This document shows, in pieces, positions 32,125 through 41,053 of a stretch of 41,163 bases of DNA. The stretch comes from Bradyrhizobium genosp. SA-3 (GTDB lineage Bacteria > Pseudomonadota > Alphaproteobacteria > Rhizobiales > Xanthobacteraceae). Under the pieces are notes generated by a model. It was not told the DNA's origin, ran no database searches, and was given only the letters and a program-made list of their open reading frames with translations. The DNA lies in assembly GCF_004212635.1 (NCBI RefSeq), contig NZ_PSRT01000080.1, forward strand, positions 1 through 41,163, given 5' to 3'. Position numbers and translations under genes: made by a program. The number at the start of each line of letters is the position of its first letter. The stretch's first letter is position 1.

Positions 32125-33048
32125 CTAGGCCTTCGCAGCAGGCGCAAGCAACTCGGACTGTCGCTCGCGAACGAACTGTTGAAATGTCTTCGGCTGTGCA
32201 CCACCGATTTTTTCGATGGTATCCGTCGCAACGAAACGCGCAGCTTCGGCCGGGAGCCGGGCGGCCCGCAGCGATTTCCAGAGCGAGGAGAGGTGCTCGA
32301 CCGCGTGCGCATTCCAGCCTCGCGACAGGACTTCGCTGCGCCACTCCGCGTCGGTGATTTCCTCGTAGTGGACGTCCCTGTCGAAGACGTGCGCGAACGC
32401 CCGGACGACGTCGCCGACGGAATTGACGCTCCCGATGATGGGATAGGCGGATCCCGCGACCTGCTTGGGGCCAACGAGGAGACCCGCGGCGACCCGCGCC
32501 ACGTCTTCGGCCGAGATCAAGGGCAGAATGGTGCTCTCGTCACCTAACGGCAGGCGGATTGCACCGCGCTCCGGCAGGTTCGCGCCGACAAGACGAGCCA
32601 CGTTCTCGTAGAAGACGGTGGCCCGCAAATGCAGCGGGCCGACGCCTGCCCATTCGAAAACCTGTTCGGACAGATAATTCTGCCGCATGCGCGGGGTCGG
32701 TGCATCGATCGATGACTGATACATCACGAGATTGACAAGCCGCGAAATACCATGCCGGCGTGCTGCGAAGGCCATTGCCGCGGTTGCTTCTGCCAGTCCG
32801 TCCTGGACGGGATAGGCAAAATAGATCGCTGAGACGTCCTTTGCCGCCTGTTCAACGGAGCGGACGTCGAGGAAGTCGCCGACGAAAATCTCTGCGCCGA
32901 GCGACTTGAGCCTGTCGGCACGACTGTCGATTTGGCGCACGAGCGCGCGGATCTGATGGCCGCGCCGGAGCAACATTTCGGACACGTGCCGGCCGGTCTG
33001 ACCTTGGGTGCCCCCTGCGGCGGAGGTCACGAGGATTGTCTCTCTCAT
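32125..33048 (-). CDS. NmrA/NAD(P)H-binding atypical SDR family protein
   Basis: 307 residues. The nucleotide-binding start MRETILVTSAAGGTQGQTG (glycine-rich motif at about 8-19) and LLRRGHQIRALVRQ (basic residues suggesting NADP), with GDFLDVRSVEQAAKDVSAIYFAYPV, define the NmrA-like/atypical SDR group (redox sensors or quinone oxidoreductase 2-like enzymes). No Tyr-x3-Lys of classical SDRs. The ATG at 33048 has AAAGGA upstream; the frame open to 33129 runs through the operators. First gene of the operon with the hydrolase. Confidence 0.9.
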   Translation of the reverse strand: MRETILVTSAAGGTQGQTGRHVSEMLLRRGHQIRALVRQIDSRADRLKSLGAEIFVGDFLDVRSVEQAAKDVSAIYFAYPVQDGLAEATAAMAFAARRHGISRLVNLVMYQSSIDAPTPRMRQNYLSEQVFEWAGVGPLHLRATVFYENVARLVGANLPERGAIRLPLGDESTILPLISAEDVARVAAGLLVGPKQVAGSAYPIIGSVNSVGDVVRAFAHVFDRDVHYEEITDAEWRSEVLSRGWNAHAVEHLSSLWKSLRAARLPAEAARFVATDTIEKIGGAQPKTFQQFVRERQSELLAPAAKA

Positions 33049-33079
33049 CGTCTCGGTCCTTTCCTGTTTCACTACATTC

Positions 33080-33097
33080 TGGTACGATGCGGTACCA
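33080..33097. promoter_or_regulatory. TetR operator candidate 1 (TGGTAC-N6-GTACCA)
   Basis: TGGTACGATGCGGTACCA, a perfect 6-bp inverted repeat with a 6-base spacer, 32-49 bp upstream of the NmrA-like start. Same half-sites and spacing as 33111-33128; centres are 31 bp apart, about three helical turns, so two dimers could bind the same face. Confidence 0.75.
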
Positions 33098-33105
33098 CGC
33101 GAAAC

Positions 33106-33134
33106 GGATATGGTACCGATTGGTACCAAGTCAA
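33106..33134 (-). promoter_or_regulatory. Promoter of the NmrA-hydrolase operon with embedded operator 2
   Basis: On the minus strand TTGACT (33134-33129), a 17-base spacer, then ATATCC (33111-33106). The operator TGGTACCGATTGGTACCA (33111-33128) fills the spacer exactly, a standard repression layout. The same operator lies 23-40 bp upstream of the divergent TetR gene, so both directions should be controlled. Confidence 0.7.
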
Positions 33135-33150
33135 GAGGAAGATTGCGTCG

Positions 33151-33786
33151 ATGAGTCCGAAGATGGAGCCGCCCGAGGAAAACGCCGATGGACTTGAGGC
33201 CCGGAAGCGGATACTGAACGCAGCGCTTTCCGCGTTCATGGAAGGTGGCTACGCGCAGACGAGCACCCTGGAGATCGCGACGCGTGCGCGCGTTTCCAAA
33301 CGCGAGCTCTACTCGCTGTTCGGCAACAAGGAGGCGATGCTGGTCGCATGCATCACCGAACGCGCCCAGCGGCTCAAGGCACCGGCGGACCTTCCCACGA
33401 TCCGCAGCAGGGACATGCTGGCAAAAGTGCTTGCCGCGTTTGGGACGAAGCTATTGACGGAAACGACCGACCCGGTCGTCGTCGCCGTGTTTCGGCTGGC
33501 CATATCCGAGGCCGTACATGCACCAAGAGTTGCTCATGCGCTAGATACCGTCGCCCGCAAGCCCATCCGCGATTCACTGCGGATGATCATGGCGAACGCC
33601 AGATCAACAGGTCTTCTTGCCGGTGACCCCGACGCGACGACCGAGAAATTTCTTGGATTGTTGTGGGGAGATCTGATGACGGGCCTGCTGCTACAGGCCA
33701 CCAATCGCCCGAGCACTAACGAGATCGCACGGCGAGCAAGTGAGGCGTCGACCGCGCTCCTGAAGCTCTATCCGAAGTCCGGCTAG
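33151..33786 (+). CDS. TetR/AcrR family transcriptional regulator
   Basis: 211 residues. The DNA-binding domain (about 14-62) includes YAQTSTLEIATRARVSKRELYSLFGNKEAML. The C-terminal part (about 85-205; AFGTKLLTETTDPVVVAVFRLAISEAVHAPRVAHAL, FLGLLWGDLMTGLLL) resembles the AefR-like TetR_C group. The ATG at 33151 follows AAGAGGAAG; an open frame from 32932 overlaps the divergent gene and is rejected. Two identical-type operators lie in the 102-bp gap to the NmrA-like gene. Confidence 0.93.
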   Translation: MSPKMEPPEENADGLEARKRILNAALSAFMEGGYAQTSTLEIATRARVSKRELYSLFGNKEAMLVACITERAQRLKAPADLPTIRSRDMLAKVLAAFGTKLLTETTDPVVVAVFRLAISEAVHAPRVAHALDTVARKPIRDSLRMIMANARSTGLLAGDPDATTEKFLGLLWGDLMTGLLLQATNRPSTNEIARRASEASTALLKLYPKSG

Positions 33787-33795
33787 CCTCCATCT

Positions 33796-34617
33796 TCAGA
33801 GCAGGAATGCGAGCGCCGCCTCGCAGCGATCCTCGACCTTCAGCGTCAGGAGATCGTCGGCACGGGTGCGGCCGAGATTGACCGCCGCGATCGGAATATT
33901 GCGCTGCGCGGCAGCCTGCACGAAGCGGAATCCCGAATAGACCATCAGCGAGGAGCCGACGATCAGCATCGCGTCGGCCTGCGCCAGATGATCCTGCGCC
34001 GTGGCGACGATGTCGCGGGGGACGTTCTCGCCGAAGAACACGACGTCGGGCTTGAGGATGCCGCCGCAGGCCTCGCAGACCGGCACTTCGAAGGACGAAA
34101 AATCCTCGTGCTCCAGATCAGCGTCGCCATCAGGTGCATCGGCGGCATCGAGCGTCAGCCAGGCCGCATTCGCGCGACCAAGCGCGTGCTGAAACTCATC
34201 GCGCGGCGTCTTGCGGTCGCAGCCCATGCAGCGGACCAGATCGAGCCGGCCGTGCAGGTCGATCACCTGCCGGTGGCCGGCGGACTGATGCAGCCGATCG
34301 ACGTTCTGGGTCAGCAGCATCCCGCACCGACCGTTCGCCTCGAGCCGGGCCAGCGCATGATGCGCATCGTTCGGCTTCGCCTGGCCGAACCGCCGCCATC
34401 CAATCAGACTGCGCGCCCAATAGCGCTGGCGCGTATGCTCGTCCGACATGAAGGCCTGGAAGTTGACCGGCTGGGTCCGCTTCCAATTGCCGTGGCTGTC
34501 GCGATAGTCGGGAATGCCCGAATTGGTGCTACAGCCGGCGCCAGTCAGCACGAACAGCCGTTCGTGCCGGCCGATGAAATCCTGGAGCGGAGGGTTTGCC
34601 AGCGGAGCATTTGTCAT
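33796..34617 (-). CDS. NAD-dependent protein deacetylase, Sir2 family (SIRT4-like, class II)
   Basis: 273 residues. Sirtuin motifs: GAGCSTNSGIPDYR (26-39), TQNVDRLHQSAG (103-114) and the catalytic His122 in DLHGRL. A zinc site is formed by Cys130, Cys133, Cys181 and Cys184. GGILKPDVVFFGENVP and TQNVDRLH are the class II form, related to SIRT4. Substrates may be lysine acyl groups other than acetyl. The ATG at 34617 is preferred; a start at 34659 adds 14 residues without support. It ends 10 bp from the convergent TetR gene. Confidence 0.95.
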   Translation of the reverse strand: MTNAPLANPPLQDFIGRHERLFVLTGAGCSTNSGIPDYRDSHGNWKRTQPVNFQAFMSDEHTRQRYWARSLIGWRRFGQAKPNDAHHALARLEANGRCGMLLTQNVDRLHQSAGHRQVIDLHGRLDLVRCMGCDRKTPRDEFQHALGRANAAWLTLDAADAPDGDADLEHEDFSSFEVPVCEACGGILKPDVVFFGENVPRDIVATAQDHLAQADAMLIVGSSLMVYSGFRFVQAAAQRNIPIAAVNLGRTRADDLLTLKVEDRCEAALAFLL

Positions 34618-34694
34618 GGCGCATGATGTAGTCCGCGCGGGCGGGTTTTGCCAGATCACGACAGTCCGCAGCGCACGGCAGCCCGGATAGGCGG

Positions 34695-36494
34695 CTATCT
34701 CGGGGACCGGCGCCCTGTACTATCGAGGAGACGAGTTTTCTCTTCTGCTGCAATGCGGGCGGCTTGCTGCAATGTCAGCCGAAATTCGTCCCGCTTCTCG
34801 TGCACCGAGGCGATCGCATGCCCGACCGCGACTCCGAGGCCGATCAGTGCAGCTTCGGAAAGTTGCAGGCTTGCCTCGATGGTTTCCGGCACCGCATCGG
34901 TTGCGCCGATCGCATAGAGGTGGCGGGCATGATCGGCGTCCCGCGCACGTGAGACGATCAGCACGTCCGGCCGCACCGCGCGAATCCGCTCGACCACGGC
35001 ATCGATCGCGGCTCGCGACTGAATGGTAATGATCACACCGGTCGTCTGCATCAGGCCGCAGGCTTCCAGAAAGCCCGGTTCTGTCGCATCACCAAAATAG
35101 ACCTTGTGACCATCGCGGCGGTCGCGCGCCACGGCGACTGCTTCGTTATCGACCGCGATGTAGTTCAGGCCGTGGCTGGTCAGCAGCGAGCAGACGACTT
35201 TTCCAACGCGGCCGTAGCCGACCACGATGGCCTGCGCCCGGTCGCCGGGCGGCCGAACCGTCAGTTCGGGATCGAGGGTGCGTTCGCTCCCCAGTTTCGC
35301 GGCCAATCGTCGTCCGAGCACGCCCAAAAGCGGCGTCAATGCCATTGTCACGGCGGTGATGGCGACGGCAAAGCTCGACGCGCGAGCTTCGATCAGGCCG
35401 AGCGCCGCCGCCATCCCGATGCTTACGAAGGCGAATTCGCCGACTGGACCCAGCAGGAAGCCGATCTCGATCGCCGACGGCCACGAGAGCCTGAAGAGGC
35501 GGCCCAGGATGATGAGCACGATCGCCTTACCGGCCAATACGCCGACAACGGCGGCCAGCAACCAACCAGGCTCGCGCATGAACACGCGGAAGTCGATGGC
35601 CATACCGACGGTGAAGAAAAAGATGCCCAGCAGCAGGCCCTTGAATGGCTCGATGGTAGCCTCAATGGCCTTGCCGTACTCCGTTTCCGCCAGCATCAGT
35701 CCTGCAACGAATGCTCCGAGCGCCATCGACAGGCCGGCTTGGTGTGCGGCAATGCCTGCGCCGACGATGACGAACAAGGTCGCCGCGACGAACAACTCCG
35801 TCGAATGGGTGCCCGCAACCATCTGGAATAGCGGACGCATCAGCAGCCGTCCGATCAGAATGAGAAAAGCGACCGCGACTGCGGCCTTCAAGACCGCACT
35901 GGAGATGTGCGTCACGACGGAGCCGCCGCTGCCTGCGCCGAGCACCGAGACGAGCACCAGAATGGGAACCACTGCAAGGTCCTGGGCCAGCAGCACCGAG
36001 AAGCTGGCGCGTCCCGCAGTGGTCGCAAGCCGTCTCTCGGCGGATAGAAGCTCAAGCACGATCGCCGTCGAGGACAGCGCAAGGCTCGCGCCGAGGATCA
36101 CTGCGGTGTCGGAATTCTGCCCCGCGAGAAGCGCCGCGCCGAAAATGATCGCGGAGGTCGCCAGCACCTGCAGGCCGCCAAGCCCGAACACCAGGCGCCG
36201 CATCGTCACGAGCCGCCTGAAAGACAGCTCGAGCCCGATCAGGAATAGCAGGAACACGACGCCGAGATTGGCGATGCCTTCGACGTTCTGCGCGTCCGCC
36301 ACGGTGAACCAGTACAGGAACGGGAGTTCTCGAACGAGCGAGCCGAGTCCGAGCGGGCCGAGGATGGCGCCGGCACCGAGATAGCCCAGCACCGGATTGA
36401 TGCCCCAATGGCGGACGATCGGCACCACCACGCCGGCGGTGCCGAGGACCACCAGCGCGTCACTGTAGGCATTGATGTTTATGGTTGTGGTCAC
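34695..36494 (-). CDS. CPA2-type cation:proton antiporter (KefB/YbaL-like)
   Basis: 599 residues with a GTG start. About 12-13 membrane helices (residues 8-385) include PVLGYLGAGAILGPLGLG, GVVFLLFLIGLELSF, the ALSSTAIVLELLS segment, and AQDLAVVPILVLV with the Asp of the transport site. A TrkA-N (RCK) domain follows (about 410-530; AIVVGYGRVGKVVCSLLTSHG, VYFGDATEPGFLEACG). This is the layout of K+ efflux antiporters. The short C-terminal tail is helical. The 215-bp gap to the SDR gene (36495-36709) shows nothing else. Confidence 0.95.
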   Translation of the reverse strand: MTTTININAYSDALVVLGTAGVVVPIVRHWGINPVLGYLGAGAILGPLGLGSLVRELPFLYWFTVADAQNVEGIANLGVVFLLFLIGLELSFRRLVTMRRLVFGLGGLQVLATSAIIFGAALLAGQNSDTAVILGASLALSSTAIVLELLSAERRLATTAGRASFSVLLAQDLAVVPILVLVSVLGAGSGGSVVTHISSAVLKAAVAVAFLILIGRLLMRPLFQMVAGTHSTELFVAATLFVIVGAGIAAHQAGLSMALGAFVAGLMLAETEYGKAIEATIEPFKGLLLGIFFFTVGMAIDFRVFMREPGWLLAAVVGVLAGKAIVLIILGRLFRLSWPSAIEIGFLLGPVGEFAFVSIGMAAALGLIEARASSFAVAITAVTMALTPLLGVLGRRLAAKLGSERTLDPELTVRPPGDRAQAIVVGYGRVGKVVCSLLTSHGLNYIAVDNEAVAVARDRRDGHKVYFGDATEPGFLEACGLMQTTGVIITIQSRAAIDAVVERIRAVRPDVLIVSRARDADHARHLYAIGATDAVPETIEASLQLSEAALIGLGVAVGHAIASVHEKRDEFRLTLQQAARIAAEEKTRLLDSTGRRSPR

Positions 36495-36709
36495 GAGCCC
36501 ATCATGTGTCGGCGCTTGCCAATAGCGGCAGCGTCGTCCACGGTCGATAGCACACGGCGCCGCAGACCCCTACCCGGCGCCAACCGCCAATTTCTCGCTG
36601 TGCATCGGTGTCCAGGTAGGCCCGGCGAGAAGGCTTGCCTTGCGACGACGATCTGGTCGTCGCGAGCCGGGTCGGGCCGCCACCGATGCGCACGTTCCCA
36701 AGCTGACGT

Positions 36710-37546
36710 TCAGCTCGCCCAATTCTCCCGGAATTCGGGGAACAGCGTCAGGCCTCCGCAGGCATAGATGGTCTGCCCGGTGATGTAGCTCGCATCATCC
36801 GAGGCGAGAAAGGCGAACACGGCGGCGATCTCTTCCGGGGTGCCGACGCGGCCGAGCGGAATGTGGGACGTGACGACGCCGCGCTTCTCGGGATCGCCGG
36901 TCCAGGCCGTGTTGATCGGCGTATCGATCGCGCCGGGACCTACCGCATTGACGCGGATGCCTTGGCCCGCGAATTCCAGCGCCAGCGTTCGCGTCAGGTT
37001 GGCCATGCCGCCCTTGCTGACGGAATAAGCGAGATAGCCGGGCTTCGGAATGATCTGGTGGACGCTGGAGCAATTGATGATGCTGCCGCCTCCGCCGCGG
37101 GCGACGAAATGCGCGAGCGCCTTCTGGGCGCAAAGCACGGCGCCATTCAGATTCACGTCGATGATGCGGCGATAGGTTTCGACGTCGAGCGCTTCGCTCG
37201 GCGATTCCCGCTGGAAGCCGGCATTGTTGACGAGACAGTCGAGGCGCTTCCAGCGCGCCAGGATCGTCTCGAACATCGCGGCGATGTCCTGCTCGTTGCC
37301 GATATCGGCCTTGACGATGATGTGATCGAGCCTGCCGTGGCCACGATCGCTCGACGCCGTCCGCGCCAGCGCGAGCGTCTCCTCGGCCCTTTGGGGGTGA
37401 TCGAAATAATTGATGGCGACGGTCGCGCCTTCCTGGGCGAGCCGGATGGCGACGGCGCGGCCGATGCCTTGTGAAGCGCCGGTCACCAGCGCGTATTGGC
37501 CCACGAGACGCGAGGGAAAGGAGGTTGAGCGATTGGTTTGTGGCAT
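36710..37546 (-). CDS. SDR family NAD(P)-dependent oxidoreductase
   Basis: 278 residues of the classical type. Cofactor motif TGASQGIG, NNAG (in CLVNNAGFQRES), the Ser of INCSSVHQ and catalytic Tyr-x3-Lys in YSVSKGG. The C-terminus DASYITGQTIYACGGLTLF is close to glucose-1-dehydrogenase-like members. The ATG at 37546 has GGAGAG 6 bp upstream; an open frame to 37597 is not needed. The pyrimidine permease gene lies 72 bp upstream on the same strand. Confidence 0.93.
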   Translation of the reverse strand: MPQTNRSTSFPSRLVGQYALVTGASQGIGRAVAIRLAQEGATVAINYFDHPQRAEETLALARTASSDRGHGRLDHIIVKADIGNEQDIAAMFETILARWKRLDCLVNNAGFQRESPSEALDVETYRRIIDVNLNGAVLCAQKALAHFVARGGGGSIINCSSVHQIIPKPGYLAYSVSKGGMANLTRTLALEFAGQGIRVNAVGPGAIDTPINTAWTGDPEKRGVVTSHIPLGRVGTPEEIAAVFAFLASDDASYITGQTIYACGGLTLFPEFRENWAS

Positions 37547-37618
37547 GAGTTCTCTCCGGGATGCCTGATCATCGACGGAACCCGCCCTTTGTTCCATCTC
37601 TCAACGCATTGCTGTGAT

Positions 37619-38938
37619 TCATTTGGCGTGGCGGGCGACCGTCAAGGTCAGGATCTGGTAGAGGATGATGGCGCCAAAGGTTGCGGTGCCGATTCCGCCG
37701 ATCGTGAACGCACCGAATTTGAGCGTGAGATCGCCGGCGCCTGCGGTGAGCGCCACCGCGACGGTAATCAGGTTCGCGGGATTTGCGAAGTCGACTTTGT
37801 TCTCGACCCAGATCCGTCCCGCCATTGCCGCGATCAACCCGAACAGCACGATCGAGAGGCCGCCGATGATAGGGCCGGGGATCGACAGGATGAGCGCGCC
37901 GAATTTAGGCGAGAAGCCGAGCAGGATCGACACCGTGGCCGCGAACGCGAACAACAAGGTGGAATAGACCTTCGTCGCCGCCATGACGCCGATGTTCTCG
38001 GCATAGGTGGTGACGCCGGTGCCGCCGCCGCAGGCCGCCACGATGGTCGCGAGGCTGTCGGCAAACAGGGCGCGGCCGAGATAGGCATCGAGGCTCCGGC
38101 CCGTCATCGCGCCGACGGCCTTGATGTGACCGAGGTTCTCGGCGACGAGAATGATCGCAACCGGCGCGATCAGGAAGATTGCATCGGCATGGAAGCTCGG
38201 CGCGGTGAAGTTGGGCAGGCCGAACCACGGCGCGGCCGAAAGTTGCGTGAAGTCGATCGGCTTGCCGAAACCGAGTCCGTTCGCGAACAGCAGGTACAAG
38301 AGATATCCGCCGATGGCACCGACAATGATCGGCAGGCGGCGCCACAGGCCTGGCGCGGCAACGGCAACCAGGCCAATGATCAGAACGGTCGCAAGCCCGA
38401 TCCAGGTGTCGAACGCGCCTCCGCTCACCGCCTTCACAGCCACGGGCGCGAGATTGAGGCCGATTGCGGCGACAACGGCGCCGGTGACCGCCGGCGGCAG
38501 CAGCCTCTCGATCCAGCCAACGCCCGACCACATCACGATCAGCGCAATCAGGCCGTACAGCACTCCGGCTCCGACGATGCCGCCGAGCGCAACTGACAGG
38601 TTCGGGTTCGGCCCCTGCCCGGCATAACCGGTGGCAGCGATGACGACCGCGATGAATGCGAAGCTCGAGCCGAGATAGCTCGGCACGCGCCCCGCGACGA
38701 TGACGAAGAAGATCAGCGTGCCGATGCCGGAGAACAGGACCGCAACATTGGGATCGAACCCCATCAGCAGCGGCGCGATGATCGTTGAGCCCGACATCGC
38801 GACGCAATGCTGGAGACCGGAGACAATGGTCTGGCCCCAGGACAGCCGCTCCTCCGGCATGATCACGCCCGAGGTCTTCAGTTTCCAACGCGGAAAATAG
38901 CCTTGCGTTTGCTCGTCGGAGCCTGTTGCAGTCGACAT
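37619..38938 (-). CDS. rutG: RutG-like uracil/pyrimidine permease (NCS2 family)
   Basis: 439 residues, about 14 membrane segments. It is very close to E. coli RutG as I remember that sequence: WGQTIVSGLQHCVAMSGSTIIAPLLMGFDPN, GRVPSYLGSSFAFIAVVIAATGYAGQGPNPN, GWIERLLPPAVTGAVVAAIGLNLAP, and LVAENLGHIKAVGAMTGRSLD with GGTGVTTYAENIGVMAATKVYSTL. It imports uracil or related bases by proton symport. No other rut genes are in the window. The start at 38938 has GGGGGA upstream. Divergent from dctA across 126 bp. Confidence 0.88.
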   Translation of the reverse strand: MSTATGSDEQTQGYFPRWKLKTSGVIMPEERLSWGQTIVSGLQHCVAMSGSTIIAPLLMGFDPNVAVLFSGIGTLIFFVIVAGRVPSYLGSSFAFIAVVIAATGYAGQGPNPNLSVALGGIVGAGVLYGLIALIVMWSGVGWIERLLPPAVTGAVVAAIGLNLAPVAVKAVSGGAFDTWIGLATVLIIGLVAVAAPGLWRRLPIIVGAIGGYLLYLLFANGLGFGKPIDFTQLSAAPWFGLPNFTAPSFHADAIFLIAPVAIILVAENLGHIKAVGAMTGRSLDAYLGRALFADSLATIVAACGGGTGVTTYAENIGVMAATKVYSTLLFAFAATVSILLGFSPKFGALILSIPGPIIGGLSIVLFGLIAAMAGRIWVENKVDFANPANLITVAVALTAGAGDLTLKFGAFTIGGIGTATFGAIILYQILTLTVARHAK

Positions 38939-39064
38939 GTTTCCCCCGAATTGCGATGCAGCGGTCGATCTTCGTGCGATCCGACAAAAATGTGATTGTC
39001 GCTTCCGCAGCGGCCATCACATGATGCAAATCAAGCAAGATCAATACGTTCCGGGGCCTACAAT

Positions 39065-40393
39065 ATGACACAAGTCGCGATCCAGCCAGCCGTCCTCCGC
39101 CGGCACCAGCCCTGGTACATGATCCTCTACGTCCAGGTCCTGATCGCGATCGCGCTCGGCGTGCTCATCGGCTACTTCTATCCAAATCTCGGCAAAGCCT
39201 TGAAGCCGCTCGGCGACGGTTTCATCGCGCTGATCAAGATGATGATCGCACCGGTGATCTTCTGCACCGTGGTGCACGGCATCTCCTCGATGGGCGATCT
39301 CAAGCGCGTCGGCCGCGTCGGGCTGAAGTCGCTGATCTATTTCGAGACGGTCTCGACCGTCGCGCTCGCGGTCGGTCTGCTCGTCGGCGAGATTCTCCAG
39401 CCCGGGCACGGCTTCAACATCGATCCCGCCACGATCGATCCGAACTCGGTGGCGACCTACGTCACCAAGGCCAAGGAAGAAGGCATCGTCGCCCATCTGA
39501 TGGCGATCATCCCCGACAGCTATCTGGGCGCCATCGCGCGCGGCGACCTGCTTCAGGTGCTGTTGATCTCGATCCTCTCGGGCTTCGCCATCGCTTTCCT
39601 CGGCAAGGCCGGCGAGCCCATTGCGGACGCGATCGACAAGGCCGCAAAAATGTTCTTCGGCATCATCCGCATCATCGTGCGCGTGGCGCCGATCGGCGCC
39701 TTCGGCGCGATGGCGTTCACCGTCGGCGCCTACGGGCTCGGCTCACTGCTCAACCTCGCCGCCCTGATCGGCACATTCTACCTGACCAGCATCCTGTTCG
39801 TGCTGATCGTGCTGGGCGCGATCGCCCGGCTCGCCGGTTTCTCGATCCTGCGCTTCATCGCCTACATCAAGGACGAGCTGCTGATCGTGCTCGGTACCTC
39901 GTCCTCGGAGACGGTGCTGCCGCAGATGATCCAGAAGATGGAGCATCTCGGTGCCTCGCGCTCGGTGGTCGGCCTCGTCATCCCCACCGGTTACAGCTTC
40001 AATCTCGACGGCACCAACATCTACATGACGCTCGCGACGCTGTTCCTGGCGCAGGCCACCAACACCCATCTGACGATCTGGCAGGAGCTCGGCATTTTGG
40101 GCATCGCCATGATCACCTCGAAGGGTGCGTCAGGCGTGACCGGCGCCGGCTTCATCACGCTCGCCGCGACGCTCTCGATCGTGCCTGATATCCCGATCCA
40201 GTCGATCGCGATCCTGGTCGGCATCGACAAGTTCATGAGCGAATGCCGTGCGCTGACCAATCTGATCGGCAATGGCGTCGCCTGCGTCGTCATCAGCCTC
40301 TCCGAAGGCGAGCTCGACCGCGACGCGCTGCACGAGACCATGGCCCACCCGCTGGAGATCGGCGAGGCACTGGAACCGGGCGGTGGCGCGTGA
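39065..40393 (+). CDS. dctA: C4-dicarboxylate:cation symporter DctA
   Basis: 442 residues of the DAACS family. Start LRRHQPWYMILYVQVLIAIALGVLIGYFYP, then KMMIAPVIFCTVVHGI, the serine-rich hairpin GTSSSETVLPQM, NLDGTNIYMTLATLFLAQ and SKGASGVTGAGFITLAATL, all diagnostic. It imports succinate, malate and fumarate and in rhizobia feeds symbiotic nitrogen fixation. No RpoN -24/-12 site was found upstream and no dctBD is adjacent, so regulation probably differs from the classical one. The ATG at 39065 is used; the longer frame has no support. A strong terminator follows. Confidence 0.95.
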   Translation: MTQVAIQPAVLRRHQPWYMILYVQVLIAIALGVLIGYFYPNLGKALKPLGDGFIALIKMMIAPVIFCTVVHGISSMGDLKRVGRVGLKSLIYFETVSTVALAVGLLVGEILQPGHGFNIDPATIDPNSVATYVTKAKEEGIVAHLMAIIPDSYLGAIARGDLLQVLLISILSGFAIAFLGKAGEPIADAIDKAAKMFFGIIRIIVRVAPIGAFGAMAFTVGAYGLGSLLNLAALIGTFYLTSILFVLIVLGAIARLAGFSILRFIAYIKDELLIVLGTSSSETVLPQMIQKMEHLGASRSVVGLVIPTGYSFNLDGTNIYMTLATLFLAQATNTHLTIWQELGILGIAMITSKGASGVTGAGFITLAATLSIVPDIPIQSIAILVGIDKFMSECRALTNLIGNGVACVVISLSEGELDRDALHETMAHPLEIGEALEPGGGA

Positions 40394-40534
40394 GCTCACG
40401 TAGCGTCTCGACCTCGGGAGACCGAGTGAGCAGTGCACCCGGTTCCCGTCGCGGTAGTTTCCCGGAGTAGAAAATTGGTGCCGCACGCGTCACAACAGCG
40501 GCGTTGGGATCACTGATTGATACTCATTCTTTCC

Positions 40535-40568
40535 ACCCGACGCGCTGGGGGCAGCGCGTCGGGTTTTT
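40535..40568 (+). terminator. Intrinsic terminator of dctA
   Basis: Perfect 13-bp stem ACCCGACGCGCTG / CAGCGCGTCGGGT with a GGGG loop, then TTTTT, 142 bp after the dctA stop. Confidence 0.9.
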
Positions 40569-40645
40569 GTTGTTCGCGGCAAGGAGCGACGCGCCGGGAA
40601 TGGCGCGCCGCCTCTTCCGGCAACTCCGCCCGTCGCGAGACGCGA

Positions 40646-40993
40646 TTAGCCCTTGAGCGCGGTCACCACCACCTCGATCAGCGCATTGCCGCCGAGGTCG
40701 GCGACGCCGACGGTGGCGCGGGTCGGCAGATTGTCGCCGAAGAACTCGGTCCAGGCCGCGTCCATCTCCTTCTTCTTGGACAGATCCGTGACGAAGATCG
40801 AGGTGCTGACCACGCGCGACTTGTCGGTGCCGGCTTCCTTCAGATAGCCGGCGATCTTGCCGAGGATGTTGCGGGTCTGGTCACCCATCGAGACCGAGGT
40901 GTCGTCGGCGATGGTGCCGCCGAGGAAGACGAAGCCGCCTGCCTCGACGGCGCGGTGCATGATCGGCGTGCGGATGCTGCGGGTGATGCTCAT
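40646..40993 (-). CDS. RidA/YER057c/UK114 family protein
   Basis: 115 residues. Enamine/imine deaminase family. Motifs: FVFLGGTIADDTSVSMGDQTRNILGKIAGYLKEAGTDKSRVVSTSIFVTDLS, then LPTRATVGVADLGGNALIEVVVTALK with the conserved Arg that binds the substrate carboxylate. Probably removes reactive 2-aminoacrylate-type products of amino-acid enzymes. Stands alone; convergent with dctA. Confidence 0.93.
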   Translation of the reverse strand: MSITRSIRTPIMHRAVEAGGFVFLGGTIADDTSVSMGDQTRNILGKIAGYLKEAGTDKSRVVSTSIFVTDLSKKKEMDAAWTEFFGDNLPTRATVGVADLGGNALIEVVVTALKG

Positions 40994-41053
40994 GATGTCC
41001 TCTTGTTAGAGCGTGGAAGGAGTTGAGTTCGGCTGAGGGCCACGAAGGAGGTG

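Noticed and set aside
38939..39064. RpoN (-24/-12) promoter for dctA
   Set aside because: No TGGCAC-N5-TTGC pattern was found, and dctB/dctD are not adjacent.
40646..40993. RidA protein as RutC partner of the RutG-like permease
   Set aside because: Although RutC is a RidA-family protein, this gene is 1.7 kb away, separated by dctA, and no rutA, B, D, E or F is present. A general RidA is the safer call.
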